The notes under the pieces: model-generated
What the model saw: the letters and a program-made list of their open reading frames with translations, nothing else
Databases searched by the model: none
What the model was told of the DNA's origin: nothing
Part shown: positions 25,701 through 33,409 of the stretch, in pieces
Numbering within the stretch: position 1 is the stretch's first letter
Layout: every line of letters begins with the position of its first letter
Assembly (NCBI GenBank): GCA_001604185.1
Contig: LVAV01000018.1
Location: 41,260 to 105,259 of the forward strand
Source of the DNA: Clostridiales bacterium Firm_16
Lineage (GTDB): Bacteria > Bacillota > Clostridia > Saccharofermentanales > Saccharofermentanaceae
DNA: 64,000 nucleotides
Direction: 5' to 3'
Made by a program: the position numbers and the translations under genes

Positions 25701-27048
25701 GGATGGACTTAAGATCGGTAACGACCTGTACATCCAGCGGAACAACTGCTTTCTTCTCCGTAGACGGCTTGGCCGGCTTCGGCTCTTCTGCATCCAGCGG
25801 CGGAATCTCTTCCTTCTCGATCTTCGGAGCAGACTTCTTTCTGCCGTCGGCAGTCACGCGGGAATCCTTCGGCTTCTCGAAGAAAGAGTAGTCCAGGATC
25901 TCGATGCTCGGATCGTGGATATTAAATTCGAAATGTGTATCTCTGAGGGCAGAGCATCTGGACTTATCCCAGTAGCCCTGATAGGTCAGACCGGAACTCT
26001 TGGTGGTGACCTTCGCCATCGGGATATTCGCCTCAACTTCTCCGTTCTGACCATTCATAGCGAAGAAGAACTCACGGCCCATGTATTCACCCTTCATGTA
26101 CCAGATCGGGAAAAGTACTAACTCACCGATGCCGAGAGGGTAGTCTGTGCGGTCCTGGAAGTATGCGATGTCGTAGGAATCCGAATGCGCATCCATGATC
26201 ATCTGACGTGTCCACTTCTTGACACGGTCCATGAATTCCTGCATGCAGGAGATCGGATCCTTGGTCACATACAGTACCGGAGTATCGCCCAGGATCTTAT
26301 CTGTCAGGTTTACAAGCTTGGACTGATCGTAAGGATTCAGACCGTTGAACACGTTGTCCTGGATCAAGCCTGTGGCACAGAAAGGAATTCCCTGCCAGGA
26401 AAGAACGCCACCTGTGGTGTGCTCTGTCGGCTGCGCAGATGTATCTTTCGCATTCTTCTTGTTCGACTGGAAACGAGAGATCGAACTTCTCAGAGGGGAG
26501 AGGAATTCAGCGATCTGATCGGTGTTCACACCCAGGATCGTCTTCGAATCCGCAGCCTTGTTGCGAAGTGTCGCCGTCAGTCGGACATTGGCTACTACTT
26601 CATATGTAAATACCCATACCGGGATATATGCCTTGTGGAGCAGAGCCTTGTTCTCATCGGTAGCCAGAGAACGGCCTACCGCAGAATTATTTCGGATATA
26701 GTCGAGGAACATCTCCTCGGCCTGTTGTTTCGTATGCACAAAAGGGATCGCGCGCCGAGGCATCGAGCCGATCATCTCACCCTTATCCTTCAGGGATTCG
26801 GAAGAGCACAACGGGCATCCCTGTTTCGCACTGGCGGGCTTCATGATAAACTCGCCATCACATGATTCACACTTAAAATGGTGATATACTTTCTCGTTCC
26901 AGGCGTCGCCCACATAATATCCGCCCTCGAGTTCCATCACTTCATCTTTCGCAGTTAGTTGGGTATCGCAAAAACAGCAGGTGTACTTCTTAGATTCGTC
27001 ATATATCAGGTCAGCTAAACAATTCGGACAATGAAATGCAATTTCCAT
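22726..27048 (-). CDS. Double zinc-ribbon protein with very long Arg/Pro/Glu-rich disordered region
   Basis: The 1440-residue protein starts with two zinc ribbons (C7-C10/C24-C27 and C60-C63/C78-C81). A folded middle (to about residue 390) has the motifs KAYIPVWVFTYE and GELVLFPIWYMKG, shared with its shorter neighbour. Roughly residues 400-1415 are low complexity and rich in Arg, Pro, Glu and Ala. They contain recurring short motifs such as PIWxR/K, RPxxPLA and DNRAIFAPPRS (twice). The last residues, LPDFDPDGPSPFKPN, match the paralogue. The architecture suggests a scaffold with folded ends and a flexible middle, which is inference. The start at 27048 follows AGGAGG, with a TTGACA promoter at 27078-27106. 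I do not recognise a function. Confidence 0.8.
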   Translation of the reverse strand: MEIAFHCPNCLADLIYDESKKYTCCFCDTQLTAKDEVMELEGGYYVGDAWNEKVYHHFKCESCDGEFIMKPASAKQGCPLCSSESLKDKGEMIGSMPRRAIPFVHTKQQAEEMFLDYIRNNSAVGRSLATDENKALLHKAYIPVWVFTYEVVANVRLTATLRNKAADSKTILGVNTDQIAEFLSPLRSSISRFQSNKKNAKDTSAQPTEHTTGGVLSWQGIPFCATGLIQDNVFNGLNPYDQSKLVNLTDKILGDTPVLYVTKDPISCMQEFMDRVKKWTRQMIMDAHSDSYDIAYFQDRTDYPLGIGELVLFPIWYMKGEYMGREFFFAMNGQNGEVEANIPMAKVTTKSSGLTYQGYWDKSRCSALRDTHFEFNIHDPSIEILDYSFFEKPKDSRVTADGRKKSAPKIEKEEIPPLDAEEPKPAKPSTEKKAVVPLDVQVVTDLKSIPKKLTKEEEARRAREMTARFREAAKESKKTGMEAAAEAPSWAKAVTPPSAPASTGARAVRTKKPAVDRPSIASSGNKPIWEKSPDDIEEPGVRGSKRNSMARQIARGGQRAEEEAAPEIAERAPQAQRPQDPSSMPIWSRPAEGDGPAWNRPPEIEQPDWSRPSEHHAQQRNSWQARNNESEPSRDERDFGEPAREIQVPSYDRQDEYSGSSLVESVDDVLAAARAQREEADAYELQPQASYEEAAPEAYEIPAPQPEVLYEDEYVENKEDFGELPEVIPEVTDGGDDENTMATITFSFNKKSNPVQRESQSMSGTAIPRVSEEPVTEEPPRSIMDAEYDSGILPSGVQGQEEPTETLHQEKLDAEEEHKRKVSEFYIGREANDRPLSMRPAAPLAQARDDVYVEEVDHSPEDDINNRPLATRPLAPLAKVTEVVPNIEYIKERGIEEDDIHQIPSLARSSQRWGEMPEAKETPAWAKPQDDSDSPFAGRGRRRPSRDEEDRGPFARPGSRREPVEEEQEAPARPGAMGRPGASRPGMGRPAAERPAARRAPEEQKQVPIWERVPEDDGRPAPAWGSGTVSSSSYRLGDERPAGALTKPKGQVIDVEKPREKPSTLLGGERQVKEILPSGEAREYSSNPSRRPAPEASREVLSPRREREEYREPERERPIPPFAREEERSVSPFVTREESRPSREEEPRETFRPRPAFDHGDEQDNRAIFAPPRSENRRPSRPVREEAPAREPAPADSGEVSPRFRRPRSEAAARERVEAQREMPRPAFDHGEQPDNRAIFAPPRSSASRDEAPARERRVADRQPARPAERQARPAERPAPARPAANREFVRQNGNPPPRRVEVQMPSQRPASDRPIPQRPPVRRPSAQEMLEERAAQRPAQRPGAQRPGMRPGSEFQDERPMNEGLHRSQPVEDEAPDMYSERPRTFAQRRQMDDDIPSLARGAADPVRQNLAREEETARRAMRGLPDFDPDGPSPFKPN

Positions 27049-27077
27049 AAATTTACAACCCTCCTACTTCACTCTAT

Positions 27078-27106
27078 AATATAAAATCAGATGGTATAAT
27101 TGTCAA
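27078..27106 (-). promoter_or_regulatory. Promoter of the zinc-ribbon gene pair
   Basis: On the minus strand, TTGACA (27101-27106) and TATATT (27078-27083) are separated by 17 bp. The overlapping TATTAT would give a 19-bp spacer. It is the only clear promoter ahead of the two paralogues. Confidence 0.75.
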
Positions 27107-27191
27107 TTAGAAGGTCATATGCTAAACTATCTTTATTGCCATTTGACAATTCTGTCGTGGCGGTAAAAACACCGAAAACAGGGGAATCTTG

Positions 27192-28292
27192 ATGAAGAAT
27201 GTCGCATTTTCAACTGAATATGCGGAACAATATAACCGACAGTTCGAAATTCTTTTTCGTGAAGAAAACCGCAGGAGCAAGGAAGAAGGCTGTTTTGCCA
27301 ACGGATATTCTCTGATGTGTGAGTCCTTCGAGGGAGAACTGGATGACGAACCCAGGCTGGCGGCCCGCTATGCCCTCTTCTCGCCTTCCCACGAACCGGT
27401 ATTTACCTATGCATGCCTGGACAGCGCCAATTCTCTGTGCGAGATGATCCGGCACAATAACGGCCGCACCTATTTCCTGTTCCGCCGGGACCGTTTCGGC
27501 TTCTCGGTACTGGATCTGGAGACTTTGCAGGAGCACCGTTTCTACTCCGATGACGCTTTATATAACCAGAATGACTTTATCTGGTGCAGCGCAGAATACT
27601 ATCCGGCCCGTAATACGATCTTCGTTGCCGGTCACATGCCGGGCGGACATTACGAAGTATATGAGTACGATTTTTCGGATCCGCTGCACTGTGCCGCCCA
27701 TATTCCGGACGATGCTCTCATCCTGACTCTTCCCTCTACGGATTTTGCCGATGAGATGGAGGATTTCCGTGATGAGTACAGGAACTGGGGCGAGGAAGAG
27801 ATTTTCGGTTCTGCGCTTCTGAACTCTTTCGATGATATTGCCGAGTGGTTCGCTTTCGTAGATACACTGGGTTCCCGTAAGACGGCCCCGTCCTACTATA
27901 TGCCTTCCACGCCTTTCGTTGCTTTCCGTATGTCCGACGGTATGCCTATCGGCATGATCGAAGTCAAGCACGAGCTCAATGACTACCTTTCCAAGCACGG
28001 TGGTCATATCTCCTATTCCGTGAGACCTTCCGAGCGCCGTCGTGGTTTCGGCAAGAGAATGCTGGCCATGGTGCTTCCTTATGCCAAGATCCTCGGTCAT
28101 TCCAAGGTCCTGGTAGTCTGCCATACCGACAACGAGCCTTCCCGCCGTACGATCCTGGCGGACGGTGGCGTATACGAGCAGACATATTTCAGCGAACTGG
28201 ATAATATCTATAACGAGAATTACTGGATCCGTACCACACCTAGTGGTCCGGTGGGCCAGGCAGACTTCAATAACGCGGGTATCGTATCGTAA
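27192..28292 (+). CDS. GNAT-family acetyltransferase fused to an unrecognised N-terminal domain
   Basis: The C-terminal third of this 366-residue protein (about residues 215-345) is a GNAT N-acetyltransferase. It has beta-strand 4 and the acetyl-CoA loop in ISYSVRPSERRRGFGKRML, and a CHTDNEPSR segment typical of the family. The first 200 residues are beta-rich, full of aromatic and acidic residues (for example HRFYSDDALYNQNDFIWC), and I do not recognise them. They may be a substrate-recognition or binding domain. The ATG at 27192 has AGGGGA 7 nt upstream; an in-frame TTG directly precedes it. It is monocistronic and divergent from the zinc-ribbon pair. The substrate is unknown. Confidence 0.75.
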   Translation: MKNVAFSTEYAEQYNRQFEILFREENRRSKEEGCFANGYSLMCESFEGELDDEPRLAARYALFSPSHEPVFTYACLDSANSLCEMIRHNNGRTYFLFRRDRFGFSVLDLETLQEHRFYSDDALYNQNDFIWCSAEYYPARNTIFVAGHMPGGHYEVYEYDFSDPLHCAAHIPDDALILTLPSTDFADEMEDFRDEYRNWGEEEIFGSALLNSFDDIAEWFAFVDTLGSRKTAPSYYMPSTPFVAFRMSDGMPIGMIEVKHELNDYLSKHGGHISYSVRPSERRRGFGKRMLAMVLPYAKILGHSKVLVVCHTDNEPSRRTILADGGVYEQTYFSELDNIYNENYWIRTTPSGPVGQADFNNAGIVS

Positions 28293-28355
28293 CTTGACGA
28301 TCTCGCGGGGCAGAGTTTTTGCATTACGGATGTGATTCTCTCCCGAGTGATTCTC

Positions 28356-29285
28356 TCACACGAAAAGATGCAGACACAGGTATACCATCAGGGGCAGCGT
28401 GATCATGGTCAGGAGCATGCTCTGTACTGTCGCGCGTGCGGCGTAGTCCGGCGCGCAGTTATACTTCTCCGATAAGATCACGTTCATGGAGCCGCAGGGC
28501 AAGGCGCACATCAGGACGATGACGTTGGCCGTTGTGGACATCATGGGAACAAACTTGTAAAGAATAAATACAGCAAGCAATACCATTCCGGGCAGGATCA
28601 GAAGACGCATCAGGGACACCATATAGGACTTGGGGTCGCCCAGGACTTTGCTGAAAGGGATCGTGGCCAGATTGGATCCGATAATGATCATGGAAAGCGG
28701 AACCGTCATGCTGCCCACCATCTCAATGGGTTCCAGTACATAGACCGGCAGTTTGAATGGTGAGACGAATAGCAGGATCGCCACAAGGGACGCAATGGTC
28801 ACCGGATTCAGTATGACTTCTTTCCAGTTGCCGCTCTTTCCGCTCAGAAGATGGACACCGTAGGTGTACATAAAGATGTTGTATGCCATATTGAATACCA
28901 CTGCCAGCAGAAGGCCGTGGTTTCCGAAAAGTGCACTCATGACCGGAAATCCGACGAAACCTGTATTGGCGAAAGTGGCCATGGTCACGAAGACTCTTTT
29001 CTCATTATCGGAGAAAGACAGTTTCTTACTGATCAGACGGGTCATGACCAGAGATACGATGTAGTAGGCGCAGGCAGCGACCAGTACGGCCACCATACCC
29101 CGGGCTACATCGGCAGAACGTTCATAGTTCGAAGACGCAAGGATACTGAAAGGAAGGATCGCTTTCAGAAGGATATCCGACAGGCCCTTCTGCATACGTT
29201 CGTCAATCACGCGGTTCTTTCTAAGGAAGAATCCCACCGCCACGGCGACTACGATCTTCAGAAATACGAGAAAAAGGACATTCAC
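28356..29285 (-). CDS. Auxin efflux carrier (AEC) family transporter
   Basis: This 309-residue membrane protein has about ten hydrophobic helices in a 5+5 arrangement, with the family motif FANTGFVGFPVM near residue 110. Bacterial AEC proteins are usually exporters or carriers of small organic acids (malate, malonate) or of unknown metabolites. Its ATG overlaps the TGA of glpK by 4 bp, so the two are translationally coupled. That suggests a metabolite linked to glycerol or central carbon, but the substrate cannot be read from the sequence. Confidence 0.85.
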   Translation of the reverse strand: MNVLFLVFLKIVVAVAVGFFLRKNRVIDERMQKGLSDILLKAILPFSILASSNYERSADVARGMVAVLVAACAYYIVSLVMTRLISKKLSFSDNEKRVFVTMATFANTGFVGFPVMSALFGNHGLLLAVVFNMAYNIFMYTYGVHLLSGKSGNWKEVILNPVTIASLVAILLFVSPFKLPVYVLEPIEMVGSMTVPLSMIIIGSNLATIPFSKVLGDPKSYMVSLMRLLILPGMVLLAVFILYKFVPMMSTTANVIVLMCALPCGSMNVILSEKYNCAPDYAARATVQSMLLTMITLPLMVYLCLHLFV

Positions 29286-30799
29286 GATTCTTTCTCCTCC
29301 CAGGCCGCCGCTCGGGACACGGCCTTCTTCCAGGTACCCAGAAGCTTCGTTCTCTCCGCTTCTGACATTTTCGACCGGAAGAGAGTATCACAGTGACGGA
29401 GTTTTCGCAACTCCTCCAGATCCTTCCAATAGCCGCAATACAGACCTGCCAGATAGGATACACCCTGCGAAGTGGTCTCCCGCTCCAGAGCCCGGTCTAC
29501 GTCACAGTTGAGGATATCTGCCTGGAACTGCATCATGAAGCGGCTGACGCTGGCGCCGCCGTCGACCTTCAGGGCCGTGATGGGGCAGGCCGCCTCTTCC
29601 TGCATCAGGGAAACCAGATCGTATACCTGGTAAGCGATGCCTTCCAGAGCCGCACGGGCAATATGGGCCTTCGTGGTTCCGCGGGTCAGACCCAGGATGG
29701 CGCCACGGGCATACATATCCCAGTAAGGTGCGCCCAGTCCGGAGAAAGCCGGCACCAGAACGACACCGGCGCTGTCGGGAACCGTCTCTGCCAGCACGTC
29801 ACAGTCTGACGCGTGGTCGATAAGTTTCAGTTCGTCCCGGAGCCACTGGATCGTGGATCCGCCGTTAAAAACACTGCCCTCCAGGGCGTAGGTAGTCTTA
29901 CCGTTAAAGGACCAGGCCGCAGATGTGACCAGTCCTTTCTTGGAAACGATGGGCTCCTCCCCTACATTCATGAGGGTGAAGCAGCCGGTTCCATAGGTAT
30001 TCTTAATGTCTCCCTTATCGAAACATGTCTGTCCGAAAAGCGCTGCCGGCTGGTCTCCCAGGATTCCATATATGCCGACGCCCTCGATGGCTTCCAGACC
30101 CGGTATGCCGGGTGCGACATAACCGAACTCCGAAGCGCCGGGCATGGCCTTCGGCAGCATGCACATCGGGATATGGAAATAGGTACACAGTTCCTGGTCC
30201 CAGGACAGTGTAACAATGTTAAACAGCATGGTACGAGAGGCATTGGAGTAATCTGTGGCATGCGATCTTCCACCGGTGAGGCGGTACAGGATCCAGCTGT
30301 CTACCGTGCCGAAAAGGATCTCGCCCTGTCCGGCCCGGGCCTTCAGTCCCGGTACCTCTTCCAGGATCCACTGGATCTTGGTGGCGGAGAAATATGCATC
30401 CGGAACCAGACCGGTCTTGTCCAGGATCTTGTCTGCGAAATCCGGATCGGAAGATTTCATCTTCTCAACAAGGGGTGCCGTTCTTCTACACTGCCAGACG
30501 ATGGCGTTATACACCGGACGTCCCGTGTTCTTCTCCCAGAGGATCGTGGTCTCACGCTGGTTCGTGATACCGATACCGGCAATCTCCCCTCTCTGGATAT
30601 TGGCTTTCGCCAGAGCCTGACGGATACAGTCACAGACGGTCCGCCAGAGATCCTCCGGATCGTGCTCGACCCAGCCCGGCTTCGGGAAATGCTGTTCGAA
30701 AGGTTCCTGGGCCGACGCCACACATGTGCCGTCCTGCCGGAAGATCATGGCGCGGGAACTGGTGGTTCCCTGATCGATCGATAGCATGTATTTTTCCAT
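29282..30799 (-). CDS. glpK: Glycerol kinase
   Basis: This 505-residue FGGY-family kinase makes sn-glycerol-3-phosphate from glycerol and ATP. The N-terminus MLSIDQGTTSSRAMIF is diagnostic. GITNQRETTILW, the substrate segment WQCRRTAP, DSWILYRLTGG and the C-terminal KVDGGASVSRFMMQFQADIL are all present, and the length is normal. The ATG at 30799 follows CAGGAGG. It lies 78 bp after malQ on the same strand, without a clear terminator between them. No glpF or glpD is seen in the window. Confidence 0.95.
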   Translation of the reverse strand: MEKYMLSIDQGTTSSRAMIFRQDGTCVASAQEPFEQHFPKPGWVEHDPEDLWRTVCDCIRQALAKANIQRGEIAGIGITNQRETTILWEKNTGRPVYNAIVWQCRRTAPLVEKMKSSDPDFADKILDKTGLVPDAYFSATKIQWILEEVPGLKARAGQGEILFGTVDSWILYRLTGGRSHATDYSNASRTMLFNIVTLSWDQELCTYFHIPMCMLPKAMPGASEFGYVAPGIPGLEAIEGVGIYGILGDQPAALFGQTCFDKGDIKNTYGTGCFTLMNVGEEPIVSKKGLVTSAAWSFNGKTTYALEGSVFNGGSTIQWLRDELKLIDHASDCDVLAETVPDSAGVVLVPAFSGLGAPYWDMYARGAILGLTRGTTKAHIARAALEGIAYQVYDLVSLMQEEAACPITALKVDGGASVSRFMMQFQADILNCDVDRALERETTSQGVSYLAGLYCGYWKDLEELRKLRHCDTLFRSKMSEAERTKLLGTWKKAVSRAAAWEEKES

Positions 30800-30877
30800 A
30801 GATTGCCTCCTGGCAGCGGAAGACCGCGATCACGGTCCCCGTCTGCTTATGTCTTGAAACGATGATTCTGTCTTTGC

Positions 30878-32383
30878 TCAGAAGCGCTTATATACCCAGT
30901 TCAGCTTAGCCAGCCACTTGGTGTCCATCTGCTCGATGGATTCCGCACCGAAGCGGATCCGCCACTGGCCGGTAGGCATACCCGGGGCATTCATTCTCGT
31001 ATCGGAACCGAATCCCATCACGTCCTGAAGCGGTGCGATGGCCAGCTTCGCCGCCGAAGACCATACCGTTGTCAGCATGGCACGGCAGGCCGGTGCATGT
31101 ACGCCGCCGTCGCCCCAGTTACTGCCATGGAAACGGCAGTAGTCCAGCGCGAACTGTCTGTCCTGCTCGGAAGCTTCCCAGAGCCAGCCCAGCAGGGTGT
31201 TGTTATCGTGAGTTCCGGTATAGGCGATACAGTTCTCCGGGTAGTTGTGCGGCATGTGCTTGCTGTCGTCATGAGGAACCATACCGAACTGCAGGACACG
31301 CATGGTCGGAAGACCGGTCTCCTTCAGGAAGGTCTCCAGGGCTTCGTCCGTCTCACCCAGGTCCTCGGCGAAAATCGCCGGCTCTCTGCCGAATTCATCG
31401 AAGATCTTGTTCCACAGGTTCATGGCCGGACCGTCAGTCCAGACGCCGTTTCTGGCGTTCTCGGCATCGGCCGGGCAGGAATAGTATCTGGAGAAACCAC
31501 GGAAGTGGTCGATACGGATCACGTCATAAAGGCGGAAATTCTGGTGCAGACGGGAGATCCACCAGGCGTAGCCGTCCCGCTCGTGTACCGGCCAGTCATA
31601 GACCGGATTGCCCCAGAGCTGGCCGTCTTCGCAGAAATAATCCGGCGGTACACCTGCCACACGCTTGAAGCTGCCGTCCGCGTTCATCTGGAACAGTTTC
31701 CTGTTGGCCCAGACATCACAGCTGTCGCCGGATACATAGATCGGAATATCACCGATGACCTGGATACCGATCTCGTTGATCTTCTCCTTCAGTTTCGTCC
31801 ACTGATCGTAGAAGATATACTGGATGAAAAGATAGAAATCACAGAGGTCACGATTCTTGTCACAGAAGAAAGTCAGTGCCTTGGCATCGTGCTTCTTCAG
31901 GGCTTTATCTTCCCACTCCCACCAGGCACTCTGTCCCTGGCTCTCTTTGATGGCCTGGAAAAGTTTTACTTCTGTGACCCAGGCGTTCTCCTGTTCGAAG
32001 ACCTTCATGTCTGAACGCATGGTGTCATCGATCTTGGCAAAAGCTCTCTTGAGCATCTGCATGCGGTTTTCACGTACCCAGGCATAATCCACACTGTAGC
32101 AGGATCCCGGATACTTGCAGTCCGCAAGTTCCTCTGCCGTCAGCAGTTTTCTCTCATAAAGATCCTCCGGGTCGATCAGCAGCGGACTTCCGGCGAAAGC
32201 CGAATCACTCTGATAGGGAGAATCTCCCGATCCCGGATTGGTGAACGGAAGGACCTGCCAGTACCCCATGCCGGCTTCCTTCAGTTTCTTGGCGAAGGCA
32301 ACGGCTTCTTTTCCAAACCCGCCGATGCCGAATTCTCCCGGTAAAGATGTAATGTGTAACAATACACCTGCACTCCTCTTCAC
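30878..32383 (-). CDS. malQ: 4-alpha-glucanotransferase (amylomaltase, GH77)
   Basis: The 501-residue GH77 enzyme disproportionates maltodextrins. RSAGVLLHITSLPGEFGIG at the N-terminus, the nucleophile motif VIRIDHFRG (about residue 282), the acid/base AEDLGE (about 331) and the YTGTHDNNT segment are all intact. I chose the GTG at 32383 because AAGGAGG lies 9 nt upstream. It lies 1 bp past the stop of the NYN gene. The in-frame ATG at 32410 would precede that ribosome binding site. The tight spacing indicates an operon with the NYN-domain gene upstream. Confidence 0.93.
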   Translation of the reverse strand: MKRSAGVLLHITSLPGEFGIGGFGKEAVAFAKKLKEAGMGYWQVLPFTNPGSGDSPYQSDSAFAGSPLLIDPEDLYERKLLTAEELADCKYPGSCYSVDYAWVRENRMQMLKRAFAKIDDTMRSDMKVFEQENAWVTEVKLFQAIKESQGQSAWWEWEDKALKKHDAKALTFFCDKNRDLCDFYLFIQYIFYDQWTKLKEKINEIGIQVIGDIPIYVSGDSCDVWANRKLFQMNADGSFKRVAGVPPDYFCEDGQLWGNPVYDWPVHERDGYAWWISRLHQNFRLYDVIRIDHFRGFSRYYSCPADAENARNGVWTDGPAMNLWNKIFDEFGREPAIFAEDLGETDEALETFLKETGLPTMRVLQFGMVPHDDSKHMPHNYPENCIAYTGTHDNNTLLGWLWEASEQDRQFALDYCRFHGSNWGDGGVHAPACRAMLTTVWSSAAKLAIAPLQDVMGFGSDTRMNAPGMPTGQWRIRFGAESIEQMDTKWLAKLNWVYKRF

Positions 32384-32384
32384 T

Positions 32385-33245
32385 TTACATATCCTCCTTG
32401 TTTCTGACATATATCAGCTTGACCTGCGGATTCTTCTCGTTGACCCGCAGCTCACACTCCACAAAATCCAGAGACTGCACCAGTTTGCTCAGTTTCGAAT
32501 AGCCGTAGTTACGGGAATCGAAAGACGGACTCTTCTTATTGACCAGGTTTCCTACATCTCCCAGGAAAGCCCAGCCGTCCTCATCCGCCAGGTCTGAGAT
32601 GGAACTGGAGATCAGCTCGCATGTCGTATCGTCCATAAACTGGATCGTTCTCTCGCCGGAAGCCGCGTCCTTGGCTTCCTGTACGCTGTCTTCCTTCTCC
32701 TTGGCTGCCTTGGAAGCCTTCTTGCTCTCGGAGTCCTCCTTCGGCGCATCCGATGAGCTGACCTTACCGATCAGGCTGCCCAGGATATTTCTGCTCTTCT
32801 TCTCCTTCGGTGACAGGATCTCCAGAAACAGGAAACGGTCACAGGCCGCCACGAAAGGAGTCGGCGTCTTCTGCTCGCCGATGCCGTATACGATCTTGCC
32901 GGCTTCACGAAGTCTCGTGGCCAGTCTTGTAAAATCACTGTCACTGCTGACCAGACAGAATCCGTCCACCTGCTCGGTGTAAAGGATATCCATGGCGTCA
33001 ATGATTAGAGAGGAATCGGTGGAATTCTTGCCGCTGGTGTAGCCGAACTGCTGTACCGGTGTGATGGCGTGGTCCAGAAGCACCTGCTTCCAGGGTCCCA
33101 GCTGTGGCTTGGTCCAGTCCCCGTAGATACGCTTGATGGTCGGGTTGCCGTAGCGGGCGATCTCAAGCATCATGGGTTTGATATAAGTGGCAGAGATATT
33201 GTCGGCATCGATCAACACTGCCAGTCGGACATCTTTTCCAGGCAT
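32385..33245 (-). CDS. NYN-domain (PIN-like) protein with C-terminal OST-HTH/LOTUS domain
   Basis: The 286-residue protein has a PIN-like NYN nuclease domain (about residues 1-150). Acidic positions lie in LIDADNISA, STDSSLIIDAMD and VSSDSDFTRL, as in LabA/DUF88 proteins. A Lys/Ser/Glu-rich linker (about 150-205) and an OST-HTH/LOTUS domain (about 210-286) follow, the latter an RNA-binding fold in known cases. RNA processing or turnover is the likely role. The ATG at 33245 has AGAGG upstream and is preferred to the GTG two codons earlier. It is first in a leftward cluster with malQ, glpK and the AEC transporter. That link between an RNA-acting protein and glucan metabolism is unexplained. Confidence 0.85.
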   Translation of the reverse strand: MPGKDVRLAVLIDADNISATYIKPMMLEIARYGNPTIKRIYGDWTKPQLGPWKQVLLDHAITPVQQFGYTSGKNSTDSSLIIDAMDILYTEQVDGFCLVSSDSDFTRLATRLREAGKIVYGIGEQKTPTPFVAACDRFLFLEILSPKEKKSRNILGSLIGKVSSSDAPKEDSESKKASKAAKEKEDSVQEAKDAASGERTIQFMDDTTCELISSSISDLADEDGWAFLGDVGNLVNKKSPSFDSRNYGYSKLSKLVQSLDFVECELRVNEKNPQVKLIYVRNKEDM

Positions 33246-33260
33246 AAACACCTCTTTTCC

Positions 33261-33289
33261 TTGCTCAAAGAAAGCAAGTCTGATACAAT
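33261..33289 (+). promoter_or_regulatory. Promoter of prfC
   Basis: TTGCTC (33261-33266) and TACAAT (33284-33289) are separated by 17 bp. The leader to the ATG at 33410 is about 115 nt. The divergent NYN gene starts only 16 bp from the -35, so the two promoters must overlap. Confidence 0.65.
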
Positions 33290-33409
33290 ATTGTGGCTAT
33301 TTTCGAGGAAATGCGGCGCCAGCCCTTTTCCCGAGAAAAAACCACTACCATTATATCGTATTTTGAACCAGTAACCAAACCGGAAGATACTAACCAGGAA
33401 GGCACCATT

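Noticed and set aside
28293..28355. Terminator between the GNAT fusion gene and the AEC transporter gene
   Set aside because: Only a short direct repeat (GTGATTCTCTC) and no stable stem with a T-run could be found, so I did not call a terminator.
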